The notes beneath the pieces are model-generated. The model was not told the DNA's origin. It saw only the letters and a list, made by a program, of their open reading frames with translations, and did no database searches. From positions 66,857 to 130,856 of the forward strand of contig NZ_KE386494.1 of the NCBI RefSeq assembly GCF_000427425.1: a stretch of 64,000 nt of DNA. The letters are read 5' to 3'. Positions 8,520 to 16,866 of this stretch are shown here, piece after piece. Position 1 is the stretch's first letter; each line of letters opens with the position of its first letter. The stretch is from Caldanaerobius polysaccharolyticus DSM 13641. GTDB taxonomy: Bacteria > Bacillota > Thermoanaerobacteria > Thermoanaerobacterales > Caldanaerobiaceae. A program made the translations under genes and the position numbers.

Positions 8520-10061
8520 ATAAACTACGTAATAACAATAGTATTAGCGGTCGTAGCTGGATTAATAGGTGTCATTTTAGGTTATTATATAAGAAAGAAC
8601 ATCGCCGAATCGAAAATAAAGTCTGCTGAAGAAGAGGCAAGGCGCATAATTGAGGAAACAGAAAAAAACGCTCAAGCCAGGCAAAGGGAAATGCTGCTGG
8701 AAGCAAAAGAGGAGATCCACAGACAGAGGAGCGAACTGGAAAGGGAGATCAGAGATCGCCGTGCAGAATTACAGCGCCTTGAGAAGAGGCTAATTCAAAG
8801 AGAAGAGGCTCTTGACAAAAAGAACTCTCAACTGGAATTAAAAGACGATGCGCTTAATAAAAAAGCCAAAGAAATACAGATGTTGCAACAAGAAATTGAG
8901 CAACTGTACAAAAAAGAGATACAGGAGTTGGAAAGAATTTCTCAATTGACAATAGATGAAGCTAAAAACCTGTTATTAAAAGAAATCGAAAACGATGTGA
9001 AGCATGACGCTGCGATTATGATTAAAGAAATAGAACAAAAGGCAAAAGAAGAAGCAGAAAAAAAGGCACGAGAGATTATAACATCTGCTATACAGAGGTG
9101 CGCTGCTGATCATGCAGCCGAGACCACCGTGTCTGTGGTCAATCTTCCCAATGACGAGATGAAAGGGAGAATCATCGGTCGCGAAGGTAGGAATATCAGG
9201 ACGCTAGAGACCCTCACAGGGATAGATCTCATTATAGATGATACTCCTGAAGCGGTAATCCTCTCTGGATTTGATCCCATAAGAAGGGAGATAGCGAGGA
9301 TAGCGTTGGAAAAGCTCATAGTAGACGGGAGGATACACCCTGCCAGGATAGAAGAGATGGTTGAAAAAGCTAAAAAAGAAATCGAAATCACCATAAGAGA
9401 AGAAGGCGAACAGGCGGTATTTGAAGTAGGCCTTCACGGCGTACACCCTGAATTAGTGAAATTGCTGGGAAAGCTAAAATACAGGACGAGTTATGGCCAA
9501 AACGTATTAAGGCATTCCATTGAAGTAGCTCAACTGGCAGGTTTGATGGCTGCGGAGTTAGGAGTTGACGTCAGTTTGGCAAAAAGAGCTGGTTTGCTTC
9601 ACGATATAGGCAAAGCTGTAGACCACGAAATGGAAGGATCTCATGTGGCGTTGAGCACTGAACTGGCCAAGAGGTACCACGAATCTCCAGGTGTAATTCA
9701 CGCCATAGAGGCCCATCACAATGACGTAGAACCCAAGACCATAGAGGCGGTCTTAGTACAGGCAGCTGATGCGATTTCAGCAGCAAGACCTGGTGCAAGG
9801 CGAGAGACTTTAGAAGCGTATATAAAGAGGCTTGAGAAATTAGAAGAAATTGCTAATTCTTTTCCTGGTGTAGATAAAGCCTACGCTATTCAAGCGGGTA
9901 GGGAAATAAGGATAATCGTAAAACCGGAAGAAGTGGACGACAATATGGTAGTGTTGATTGCCAGAGATGTAGTAAAAAAGATTGAAAGCGAGCTGGAATA
10001 TCCGGGACAGATAAAAGTAAATGTGATAAGAGAGGTTAGGGCAATTGAGTATGCCAAGTAG
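8520..10061 (+). CDS. rny: Ribonuclease Y (membrane-anchored mRNA endonuclease), apparent ATA start
   Basis: RNase Y starts mRNA decay from the membrane. Read from 8520 the protein has 513 residues, the usual family length. It shows an N-terminal membrane helix ([20 protein letters not shown]), a long coiled coil (about residues 25-190), a KH domain ([15 protein letters not shown]) and an HD domain ([12 protein letters not shown]). No ATG, GTG or TTG exists in frame between the AAGGAGGTG ribosome binding site (8504-8512) and residue 57 (ATG 8691). A start at 8691 would remove the membrane anchor. The codon at good spacing is ATA at 8520. Either a rare non-canonical initiator or a single-base change or error from ATG explains this. 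Confidence 0.92.
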   Translation: MNYVITIVLAVVAGLIGVILGYYIRKNIAESKIKSAEEEARRIIEETEKNAQARQREMLLEAKEEIHRQRSELEREIRDRRAELQRLEKRLIQREEALDKKNSQLELKDDALNKKAKEIQMLQQEIEQLYKKEIQELERISQLTIDEAKNLLLKEIENDVKHDAAIMIKEIEQKAKEEAEKKAREIITSAIQRCAADHAAETTVSVVNLPNDEMKGRIIGREGRNIRTLETLTGIDLIIDDTPEAVILSGFDPIRREIARIALEKLIVDGRIHPARIEEMVEKAKKEIEITIREEGEQAVFEVGLHGVHPELVKLLGKLKYRTSYGQNVLRHSIEVAQLAGLMAAELGVDVSLAKRAGLLHDIGKAVDHEMEGSHVALSTELAKRYHESPGVIHAIEAHHNDVEPKTIEAVLVQAADAISAARPGARRETLEAYIKRLEKLEEIANSFPGVDKAYAIQAGREIRIIVKPEEVDDNMVVLIARDVVKKIESELEYPGQIKVNVIREVRAIEYAK

Positions 10062-10068
10062 GTTTTTC

Positions 10069-10111
10069 AAATAATAGGGTTGTGCGCATAGCGCGACTCT
10101 ATTATTGTTTT
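10069..10111 (+). terminator. Intrinsic terminator after rny
   Basis: An AATAATAG...CTATTATT outer stem continues through G-C and wobble pairs to a GCGC-ATA-GCGC-like tip. It is followed by GTTTTA. Confidence 0.75.
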
Positions 10112-10147
10112 ACTCCGTGAAAACGATTAAAAATAATTTTAAACAAA

Positions 10148-10176
10148 GCAGGATTTATAAAAAATATATAGAATAT
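10148..10176 (+). promoter_or_regulatory. Sigma-H-type promoter for spoVS
   Basis: GCAGGATTT (10148-10156), an 11-base spacer and ATAGAATAT (10168-10176) match the sigma-H consensus RnAGGAwWW-N11/12-RnnGAATww at every specified position. spoVS is a sigma-H gene in Bacillus subtilis, so early-sporulation control is likely. Confidence 0.75.
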
Positions 10177-10232
10177 ATTATTATGAAAGAAATCAGGATT
10201 TTTATGAAAAGAACAAGGGGGGCAAATGATTA

Positions 10233-10493
10233 ATGGAAGTATTAAAAGTATCAGCAAAATCCAGCCCAAATGCCGTAGCAGGAGCTTTAGCTGGCGTTTT
10301 AAGAGAAAAAGGTGGTGCAGAGCTCCAGGCTATAGGCGCTGGTGCGTTGAATCAGGCTGTAAAAGCGGTTGCAATAGCCCGCGGCTTTGTTGCACCAGGC
10401 GGTATCGATCTAGTGTGTATACCAGCCTTTACGGATATTGAAATAGAGGGAGAGGAAAGGACGGCTATTAAATTAATTGTGGAACCAAGGTAA
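10233..10493 (+). CDS. spoVS: Stage V sporulation protein S
   Basis: This 86-residue Alba-like protein affects septation and spore coat/cortex development. It is almost invariant in spore formers and its N-terminus (MEVLKVSAKSSPNAVAGAL) is recognisable directly. A strong ribosome binding site (AAGGGGGG) precedes ATG 10233. It is a single-gene unit between two terminators with its own sigma-H-like promoter. Confidence 0.96.
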   Translation: MEVLKVSAKSSPNAVAGALAGVLREKGGAELQAIGAGALNQAVKAVAIARGFVAPGGIDLVCIPAFTDIEIEGEERTAIKLIVEPR

Positions 10494-10498
10494 AAACG

Positions 10499-10529
10499 TT
10501 AACCTGCTTGTTAAGCAGGTTAAATTTTT
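10499..10529 (+). terminator. Intrinsic terminator after spoVS
   Basis: Stem TTAACCTGCTT / AAGCAGGTTAA with a 3-base loop, followed by ATTTTTG. Confidence 0.85.
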
Positions 10530-10556
10530 GCACTTTGAAGAAAGGAAGATGTGCTA

Positions 10557-11381
10557 ATGGATAAAGCAGATTTACACGTGCATACCAGCGCTTCTGATGG
10601 CGCGTTAAGCCCTTCTGAAGTGGTTAAACTGGCTTTTAAAAATGGCATAAAAGCCATCGCGATAACAGATCACGACACAGTAGACGGAATAGAACCAGCT
10701 ATGAGAGCGTCCGAGGCTTATGGAGTGGAAATTATTCCCGGTATAGAAATTAATTCAGAATCAGACCTTGAAGATATTCATATTTTAGGTTATTATATTA
10801 ATTATAAAGATGCAAGATTAATTGATTTTCTTGCAGATTTACTGAAAAAAAGAGAAGAACGAGCTAAGAAAATCATAAGTATTTTATGGGATTTAGGCCT
10901 TAAAATAAGCCTAAAAGAAGTCAAAGAAGTAGGTGGAAAGTACATAGGCAGGCCTCATATAGCAAGGGTACTTTTGCAACATGGATATGTAAGTTCTGTC
11001 AAGGAAGCATTTGACAAGTACATCGGCAGGGGCTGTCCTGCTTACGTGCCCAGATCAAATCTCTCGCCTTATGACGCTATACAAATGATAAAATCCAACG
11101 GTGGTGTTGCTGTATTGGCGCATCCTGGATTGTTAAAATCTTATGATATAATAGGAAGGTTAAAAGAAGCAGGATTAGAAGGAGTGGAAGCCTATCACAC
11201 TAAACATACAGCTCAACAAACAGAAGAAATTTTGGAGATTGCACAAGCTTATGACCTTATAGTGACAGGGGGGTCAGATTTTCATGAAATTGATATGGAA
11301 TCAAATGTAACAATTGGTAGCACGTGTATTTCGTGTGACGTGATTAAAATATTGAAATTAAGGAGTGGTAATAATCTATGA
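10557..11381 (+). CDS. PHP-domain metal-dependent phosphoesterase (YciV/TrpH-like)
   Basis: The 274-residue PHP-family protein has metal-binding motifs HVHTSASDG near the N-terminus, ITDHDTVDG, then VLAHPG and TGGSDFHE. The YciV/TrpH family hydrolyses 3',5'-nucleoside bisphosphates and trims RNA 5' ends; the exact substrate here is inferred. ATG 10557 is chosen because GTG 10551 lies against the AAAGGAAG ribosome binding site. It overlaps the following aminotransferase by four bases. Confidence 0.85.
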   Translation: MDKADLHVHTSASDGALSPSEVVKLAFKNGIKAIAITDHDTVDGIEPAMRASEAYGVEIIPGIEINSESDLEDIHILGYYINYKDARLIDFLADLLKKREERAKKIISILWDLGLKISLKEVKEVGGKYIGRPHIARVLLQHGYVSSVKEAFDKYIGRGCPAYVPRSNLSPYDAIQMIKSNGGVAVLAHPGLLKSYDIIGRLKEAGLEGVEAYHTKHTAQQTEEILEIAQAYDLIVTGGSDFHEIDMESNVTIGSTCISCDVIKILKLRSGNNL

Positions 11382-12571
11382 ATTTGTCCATAAAAGCCCA
11401 AAGCATATCTGAATCATCAACATTAGCTATAACAGCTTTAGCCAATCAGTTAAAATCAAAAGGCATTAACGTCATCGGCTTTGGAGCTGGTGAACCGGAT
11501 TTTGATACACCCGAGTATATAAAAGAAGCTGCTGTGAAGGCAATTAAAGAGGGACGTACAAAGTACACCCCTGTTTCAGGTATTCCCGAACTCAAAGAAG
11601 CAATTGTGGATAAATTTGAAAAGGACAATAACCTTAAATATAAACCGTCTCAAATATTGGTCTCAAATGGCGCAAAACATTCACTGTACAATGTTATGCA
11701 AGCATTGTGCAATCCTGGAGATGAAGTTATAATACCTACACCCTATTGGGTTACTTATCCTGAACTCGTTAAAATGGCTGATGCCATACCGGTATATGTG
11801 AAATGTGATCCAGAAAAAGATTTCAGAATTGACATAGACGACTTGAAGGCAAAAATATCAGGTAAAACAAAGGCGATAATCATAAACAGCCCAAATAACC
11901 CCACAGGTGCGGTCTATCCCAAGGAGGACTTAAAGGAAATTGCTCAGCTAGCTCTTTCCCATGGTTTTTACATCATATCCGACGAAATTTACGAAGAGCT
12001 TATATACGATGGAAGGAGACATGTGAGCATAGCGTCTCTTAGCGACGAAGTCAAGGAGAAGACCATTGTGGTCAACGGGGTATCCAAGGCTTACGCTATG
12101 ACGGGTTGGAGGATAGGTTATGCCGCAGGGCCTGAAGATGTTATAAAGATAATGACGAATATACAGAGCCATTCTACGTCTAATCCTAATTCCATTGCCC
12201 AATATGCCAGTTTGGCGGCGCTTCGCGGTAATAAAGACGATGTGTTCATGATGAGAGATGAGTTTGAGCTCAGGAGAAATTACATGGTACAAAGGATTAA
12301 CGGCATAAAATATCTGTCGTGCAATACACCTCATGGGGCTTTTTACATCATGATGAACATTCAGGAATTAAAAGGCAGAAAAGTAAATGGCGCAACCATT
12401 AGTTCTTCCGAAGCAGTGGCGAAAATATTGCTGGAAAAGGCAAATGTGGCTGTAGTACCAGGAGATGGTTTTGGAACGGATGATTTCGTGCGCCTGTCTT
12501 ACGCTACATCTATAAAGAATATAAAGAGCGGTCTTGACAGAATAGAGGCTTTTATCAATTCGGAGGTGTAA
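11378..12571 (+). CDS. aspB: Pyridoxal phosphate aminotransferase (aspartate aminotransferase type)
   Basis: This 397-residue class I/II aminotransferase transfers the amino group of aspartate to 2-oxoglutarate. It shows GFGAGEPDFDTP near the N-terminus, the NSPNNPTGA motif, the PLP lysine region NGVSKAYAMTGWRIGY and the substrate-binding Arg region DFVRLSYA. This is the AspC/AspB (I-beta) pattern of Firmicutes. It lies four bases from purB and may supply aspartate for the adenylosuccinate step. Exact substrate range is inferred. Confidence 0.87.
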   Translation: MNLSIKAQSISESSTLAITALANQLKSKGINVIGFGAGEPDFDTPEYIKEAAVKAIKEGRTKYTPVSGIPELKEAIVDKFEKDNNLKYKPSQILVSNGAKHSLYNVMQALCNPGDEVIIPTPYWVTYPELVKMADAIPVYVKCDPEKDFRIDIDDLKAKISGKTKAIIINSPNNPTGAVYPKEDLKEIAQLALSHGFYIISDEIYEELIYDGRRHVSIASLSDEVKEKTIVVNGVSKAYAMTGWRIGYAAGPEDVIKIMTNIQSHSTSNPNSIAQYASLAALRGNKDDVFMMRDEFELRRNYMVQRINGIKYLSCNTPHGAFYIMMNIQELKGRKVNGATISSSEAVAKILLEKANVAVVPGDGFGTDDFVRLSYATSIKNIKSGLDRIEAFINSEV

Positions 12572-12574
12572 GCA

Positions 12575-13996
12575 TTGCACGAACACTATCAAAATCCTTT
12601 GATAACGAGATACGCATCTGAAGAAATGAAACAAAATTTTTCTGAAAAAAAGAAATTTACTACATGGCGAAAGCTGTGGGTGGCTTTAGCAGAAGGGGAA
12701 AAAGAGCTTGGACTAAACATAACTCAGGAGCAAATCGACGAGCTAAAAGCTCACGTGTACGACATAAACTACGATGTGGCACAGAAAAGGGAAAGGGAAG
12801 TAAGACACGATGTGATGGCGCATGTTTACGCATACGGTCAACAGTGTCCTAAAGCCAAACCCATAATTCACCTGGGTGCGACAAGCGCATACGTAGGGGA
12901 CAACGCTGATATCATAATATACAGGGATGCCTTAAAGATCATTAAGAAAAAATTGATTAATGCCATGGATATTTTGGCGCGTTTTGCCTTAAAATACAAA
13001 GATCTGCCTACGCTGGGCTTTACCCATTTTCAGCCGGCGCAATTGGTTACGGTAGGTAAGAGGGCATCATTATGGCTTCAGGATTTGCTTTTAGATTATC
13101 AAGATCTGGAATATAGGCTGTCAAATATGAAGCTTTTAGGGGTAAAAGGGACAACAGGAACTCAAGCCAGCTTTATGGAATTATTTAATAATGACCATGA
13201 AAAGGTAAAAAAGTTGGATTACATAGTAGCGAAAAAGATGGGCTTTGAAGAAGTATACCCTGTTTCGGGTCAAACCTATACCAGAAAGCTGGACAGCCAG
13301 ATCATGGGGGTTTTAAACGGAATAGCTCAAAGCGCTCATAAATTTAGCAACGATATAAGGTTGTTGCAGCACCTTAAAGAAATAGAAGAGCCTTTTGAAG
13401 AAAAACAAATAGGTTCTTCAGCTATGGCCTACAAGAGAAATCCTATGAGAAGTGAGAGAATGGCTTCTCTGTCCAGACTTGTCATAACTCTTTCATTAAA
13501 TCCCGATTTGACCGCAGCAGAGCAGTGGTTTGAAAGGACCCTTGACGATTCAGCCAACAGGCGAATCTCCATACCTGAGGCATTTTTGGCCGTGGATGCT
13601 ATATTAACGCTGTATATAAATATTGCAGGTGGTCTGGTGGTCAACGAGAAAGTAATAGCTAAGCACATAGAAGAGGAGTTGCCTTTTATGGCCACAGAAG
13701 CTATATTGATGGAAGGGGTAAAAAATGGTGGAGACAGACAGGAGCTTCATGAGAGGATAAGGAGATATTCTATGGAAGCCGCTTCACGGGTAAAAAGTGG
13801 ATTGAGCAATAACCTCCTTGAAAAAATAAAAAGCGACCCTTCGTTCCGCGTCGATGACATTGACAGCCTGATTTCGCCTGAGAAATTCATAGGGAGGGCT
13901 CCCGAGCAGGTTGAAGAATTTATTGAGAAAATGGTCAAACCGGTGCTGGAGAAAAACAGGGATTTGTTAGGTGTAAATGCTATTGTAGAAGTGTAG
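12575..13996 (+). CDS. purB: Adenylosuccinate lyase
   Basis: It cleaves SAICAR and adenylosuccinate in purine synthesis. The 473-residue protein has the fumarase/ASL superfamily signature GSSAMAYKRNPMRSE, the conserved LGATSAYVGDN and HFQPAQLVTVGKR blocks, and the ADSL C-terminal domain. Start TTG 12575 follows GGAGGTG by six bases. It is slightly longer than typical bacterial PurB (about 430) and closer to the long ADSL subgroup. Confidence 0.92.
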   Translation: MHEHYQNPLITRYASEEMKQNFSEKKKFTTWRKLWVALAEGEKELGLNITQEQIDELKAHVYDINYDVAQKREREVRHDVMAHVYAYGQQCPKAKPIIHLGATSAYVGDNADIIIYRDALKIIKKKLINAMDILARFALKYKDLPTLGFTHFQPAQLVTVGKRASLWLQDLLLDYQDLEYRLSNMKLLGVKGTTGTQASFMELFNNDHEKVKKLDYIVAKKMGFEEVYPVSGQTYTRKLDSQIMGVLNGIAQSAHKFSNDIRLLQHLKEIEEPFEEKQIGSSAMAYKRNPMRSERMASLSRLVITLSLNPDLTAAEQWFERTLDDSANRRISIPEAFLAVDAILTLYINIAGGLVVNEKVIAKHIEEELPFMATEAILMEGVKNGGDRQELHERIRRYSMEAASRVKSGLSNNLLEKIKSDPSFRVDDIDSLISPEKFIGRAPEQVEEFIEKMVKPVLEKNRDLLGVNAIVEV

Positions 13997-14011
13997 TGTA
14001 ACACAAAAGTG

Positions 14012-14058
14012 CCTCTTTGCATATAACATTTTATAAAGGGGTTTTATGTGCAAAGAGG
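14012..14058 (+). promoter_or_regulatory. 15-bp inverted repeat enclosing the spoVK-like ribosome binding site
   Basis: Arm 14012-14026 (CCTCTTTGCATATAA) pairs with 14044-14058 (TTATGTGCAAAGAGG) with one G-U wobble and a 17-base loop. The right arm contains the AAAGAGG ribosome binding core used by the ATG at 14069. No T-run follows, so it is not a normal terminator. A translational switch, or protection of the purB mRNA 3' end, is inferred. Confidence 0.6.
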
Positions 14059-14068
14059 TGACAAAGTG

Positions 14069-14929
14069 ATGAAATGTTTCAATAGGTTTGGCATATCAGC
14101 GTTTCAAGGCATTGACTTGGACGATAATATACAAAAAAGTGCACAGACTGATTTAACCCTGGAAGATTTGGTTGGCTTGGACGCTGTAAAGCAAACCATT
14201 AACGAGATAAAAGCTTTTTGCATCGTACAAAACCAGAGAAAGGCCATAGGTTTAAAACATCAGTCACTGGTTTTGCACATGATCTTTAAAGGAAATCCCG
14301 GAACAGGTAAGACCACTGTTGCCCGTATTCTCGGCAAAATTTTTAAAGATATAGGGGTGCTGGAAAAAGGCCACGTAGTCGAGGTGGACAGAGCTGATCT
14401 GGTAGGTGAGTACATAGGCCACACGGCTTTAAAGGTAAAGGAAAACATCAGAAAGGCCTTGGGTGGCATACTTTTTGTGGACGAGGCATATTCGCTGGCA
14501 CGGGGTGGAGATAGAGATTTTGGAAAAGAGGCTATTGATACCCTCGTGAAAGCCATGGAAGACCACAAAAATGAGTTTATACTGATCTTAGCGGGTTACA
14601 CCCACGAGATGAATTGGTTTATTGAAATGAATCCTGGCCTTAAATCCCGCTTCCCAATCCAGATAGAATTTCCCGATTATAACCTGGATGAGCTAATGCA
14701 AATAGCTTTGAAGATGTTCAGCGATAGGCAGTACGAGCTAGCTGAGTTGTCTAAAAAGAAACTGTTTCGCGTATTAAGCCATAAATATCCTCAAGACAAT
14801 GGCAATGCTAGATTGGTAAGAAATGTTGTAGAATTAGCTATAAGAAAACACGCCATGAGAATTGTAAACAAGAGCCATTTTAAAAAGGAAGATTTAATCT
14901 TAATACAACCTGAAGATATAATAGGATAA
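14069..14929 (+). CDS. spoVK: SpoVK-like AAA+ ATPase (CbbX/CfxQ family)
   Basis: The 286-residue AAA+ protein has Walker A GNPGTGKTT, Walker B ILFVDEAYSLARGG, a sensor region and the Arg-finger region LKSRF. SpoVK is a mother-cell sporulation protein of the CbbX clade in Bacillus, and the pairing with a YnbB-type lyase next door is shared with Bacillus. ATG 14069 has AAAGAGGTG at good spacing; an alternative GTG 14048 has its own AAAGGGG and would add seven residues. The ribosome binding site lies inside a hairpin. Some family members lack proven sporulation roles. Confidence 0.8.
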   Translation: MKCFNRFGISAFQGIDLDDNIQKSAQTDLTLEDLVGLDAVKQTINEIKAFCIVQNQRKAIGLKHQSLVLHMIFKGNPGTGKTTVARILGKIFKDIGVLEKGHVVEVDRADLVGEYIGHTALKVKENIRKALGGILFVDEAYSLARGGDRDFGKEAIDTLVKAMEDHKNEFILILAGYTHEMNWFIEMNPGLKSRFPIQIEFPDYNLDELMQIALKMFSDRQYELAELSKKKLFRVLSHKYPQDNGNARLVRNVVELAIRKHAMRIVNKSHFKKEDLILIQPEDIIG

Positions 14930-14941
14930 GGAGTTAGGACA

Positions 14942-16222
14942 GTGGATATAAAGGATTTTTTTAACATATCGGAAAAGCTGATAAAAATTTCAGGGGATGT
15001 TGAAAGTTCCATAAAAAGTATTTTTAATAAGGTTGATTCTGTTAAAGAGCACAATACATATAAAGTACTACGCGCTTTTCACGTCAATAAAGTAAGTGAA
15101 TCCCATTTTCATTCTTCTACTGGTTATGGATATGGTGATATAGGCCGTGATGTCATCGACAGGCTTTACGCTATGGTGTTTGATGCTCAAGATGCTATTG
15201 TAAGGCCGCATATCGTGTCAGGCACTCACGCTATTGCTTTGTGTTTATACGGCATATTGAGACCTGGGGATGAGTTAATATCTATAACTGGTAAACCTTA
15301 TGACACCTTGGAGGATGTAATAGGGATAAGTAATAAAGGTAATATAGGTTCTCTTAGAGATTTTGGCGTTTCATATAAGCAGGTAGACTTAATCAATGGA
15401 AAAGTAGACTACGAAGGAATTAAAGACGCTATAACATCAAAGACCAAGATGGTGTTAATTCAACGTTCAAAAGGATATAACTGGAGGCCTTCTCTTGATA
15501 TCCGTCAAATACAGCAGCTTATAGAATACGTTAAGGGAATAAAATCAGATGTCATATGCTTTGTGGACAACTGTTATGGTGAGTTTGTAGAAGATAAAGA
15601 ACCTACTTCTGTAGGAGCCGATATAATGGCAGGCTCCCTTATAAAGAATCCAGGAGGTGGTTTAGTAAGATCTGGTGGTTATATTGCGGGGAAAAGGGAA
15701 TACGTAGAGATGGCAGCGTATAGATTGACGACACCCGGCACTGGGAGAAAAGTTGGTTCGTCATTGGGCACAAACAGAGAGATCATACAAGGATTGTTCT
15801 TTGCTCCTCATGTGGTATCAGAGGCGTTAAAATCAGCGATCTTTGCTTCTAAGTTATTTGACACGCTGGGCTTTGCGGTCAATCCTGAGTGGGATGACCT
15901 AAGGACTGACATAATACAGATAATAAGGTTAGGAAGCAAAGAAAGGCTGGTATCGTTCTGCCAGGGTTTGCAAAAAGGCTCTCCTATCGATTCATTTGTG
16001 CTTCCAGAACCGTGGGATATGCCAGGTTACAATGAAGAAATCATAATGGCAGCAGGAACTTTTGTGCAAGGGTCTTCTATAGAGTTAAGCGCTGATGCGC
16101 CTTTAGTAGATCCATATTGCGTATATCTGCAAGGGGGGTTAATTTACGAACAGGCAAAAGTAGGAATACTGTATGGAGTGCAGGAGTTGCTGGACAAAAA
16201 ACTACTTCATCTTCCTGAATAA
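14942..16222 (+). CDS. Methionine gamma-lyase family / aluminium resistance protein (YnbB-like)
   Basis: This 426-residue PLP-dependent protein is of the Alum_res (PF06838) family, related to cystathionine lyases. Visible features are YGYGDIGRDVIDRLYA, the VSGTHAIALCLYG cofactor-binding block and the likely PLP lysine in SLIKNPGGG. Start GTG 14942 lies twelve bases after the spoVK-like stop, with a GGAG ribosome binding site. The physiological substrate is not established. Its last 21 bases overlap the 3' end of the convergent lexA gene. Confidence 0.87.
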   Translation: MDIKDFFNISEKLIKISGDVESSIKSIFNKVDSVKEHNTYKVLRAFHVNKVSESHFHSSTGYGYGDIGRDVIDRLYAMVFDAQDAIVRPHIVSGTHAIALCLYGILRPGDELISITGKPYDTLEDVIGISNKGNIGSLRDFGVSYKQVDLINGKVDYEGIKDAITSKTKMVLIQRSKGYNWRPSLDIRQIQQLIEYVKGIKSDVICFVDNCYGEFVEDKEPTSVGADIMAGSLIKNPGGGLVRSGGYIAGKREYVEMAAYRLTTPGTGRKVGSSLGTNREIIQGLFFAPHVVSEALKSAIFASKLFDTLGFAVNPEWDDLRTDIIQIIRLGSKERLVSFCQGLQKGSPIDSFVLPEPWDMPGYNEEIIMAAGTFVQGSSIELSADAPLVDPYCVYLQGGLIYEQAKVGILYGVQELLDKKLLHLPE

Positions 16223-16819
16223 GCCGACGACCTTACCTAGGATATTTACATGATTTGTTATAATAGGTTGCATGTAGGGATTTTCAGGTTGCAATTTTAT
16301 GTATTTTTTCTCTTTATAAAATCTTTTAACCGTAGCTTCTTCGCCTATCATGGCGACTACGATATCGCCGTTTTCAGCAATAGATTGCTGCCTCACTATG
16401 ATGTAATCGCCGTCCAGAATGCCTGCGTTTATCATGCTGTCTCCTCTTACCAACAACATATAAAATTTATCTTCAGAGGTATAGCCTTGTATAAGTTGTA
16501 TGGGAATAGGAACATTCATTTCAATATTTTCTATGGCTAAAATAGGCATTCCGGCGGTTACTTTACCCACCAGAGGTATTGTTATAAAATCGTTTTTTTC
16601 TCTTAAATCTCCAATAACCTCTATTGCTCTTGTCTTTGAGTGATCTCTTTTTATGTAGCCTTTCTGCTCCAGTTTTTGCAAATAACCGTGAACCGTAGAA
16701 GTAGATCTAACCCCTACGGCTTTGCATATTTCTCTAACAGATGGAGGGTAGCCCTTTGCAGCAATGTGTTCTCTTATAGCATCTAGAATCTTGGCCTGTT
16801 TACTAGTCAGCTTTTCCAA
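16202..16819 (-). CDS. lexA: SOS repressor LexA
   Basis: The 205-residue repressor of DNA-damage genes is inactivated by RecA-stimulated self-cleavage. The N-terminal winged helix (SKQAKILDAIREHIAAKGYPP, SVREICKAVGV) precedes the cleavage site Ala-Gly in GKVTAGMPI. The catalytic Ser is in RGDSMINAG and the Lys in EEATVKRF. TTG 16819 is the start, eight bases after a GAGGTGAT ribosome binding site. No convincing LexA box was found upstream. It follows a tyrosine recombinase gene by 47 bases and overlaps the convergent lyase gene by 21 bases. Confidence 0.95.
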   Translation of the reverse strand: MEKLTSKQAKILDAIREHIAAKGYPPSVREICKAVGVRSTSTVHGYLQKLEQKGYIKRDHSKTRAIEVIGDLREKNDFITIPLVGKVTAGMPILAIENIEMNVPIPIQLIQGYTSEDKFYMLLVRGDSMINAGILDGDYIIVRQQSIAENGDIVVAMIGEEATVKRFYKEKKYIKLQPENPYMQPIITNHVNILGKVVGLFRKMK

Positions 16820-16866
16820 GTCTATATCACCTCATAAGTTCATATCGTTGATAATTATAACACACT

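Noticed and set aside
16834-16866. GTTCATATCGTT upstream of lexA as a LexA operator
   Set aside because: It matches only part of CGAAC-N4-GTTCG and lacks the inverted symmetry; too weak to call.
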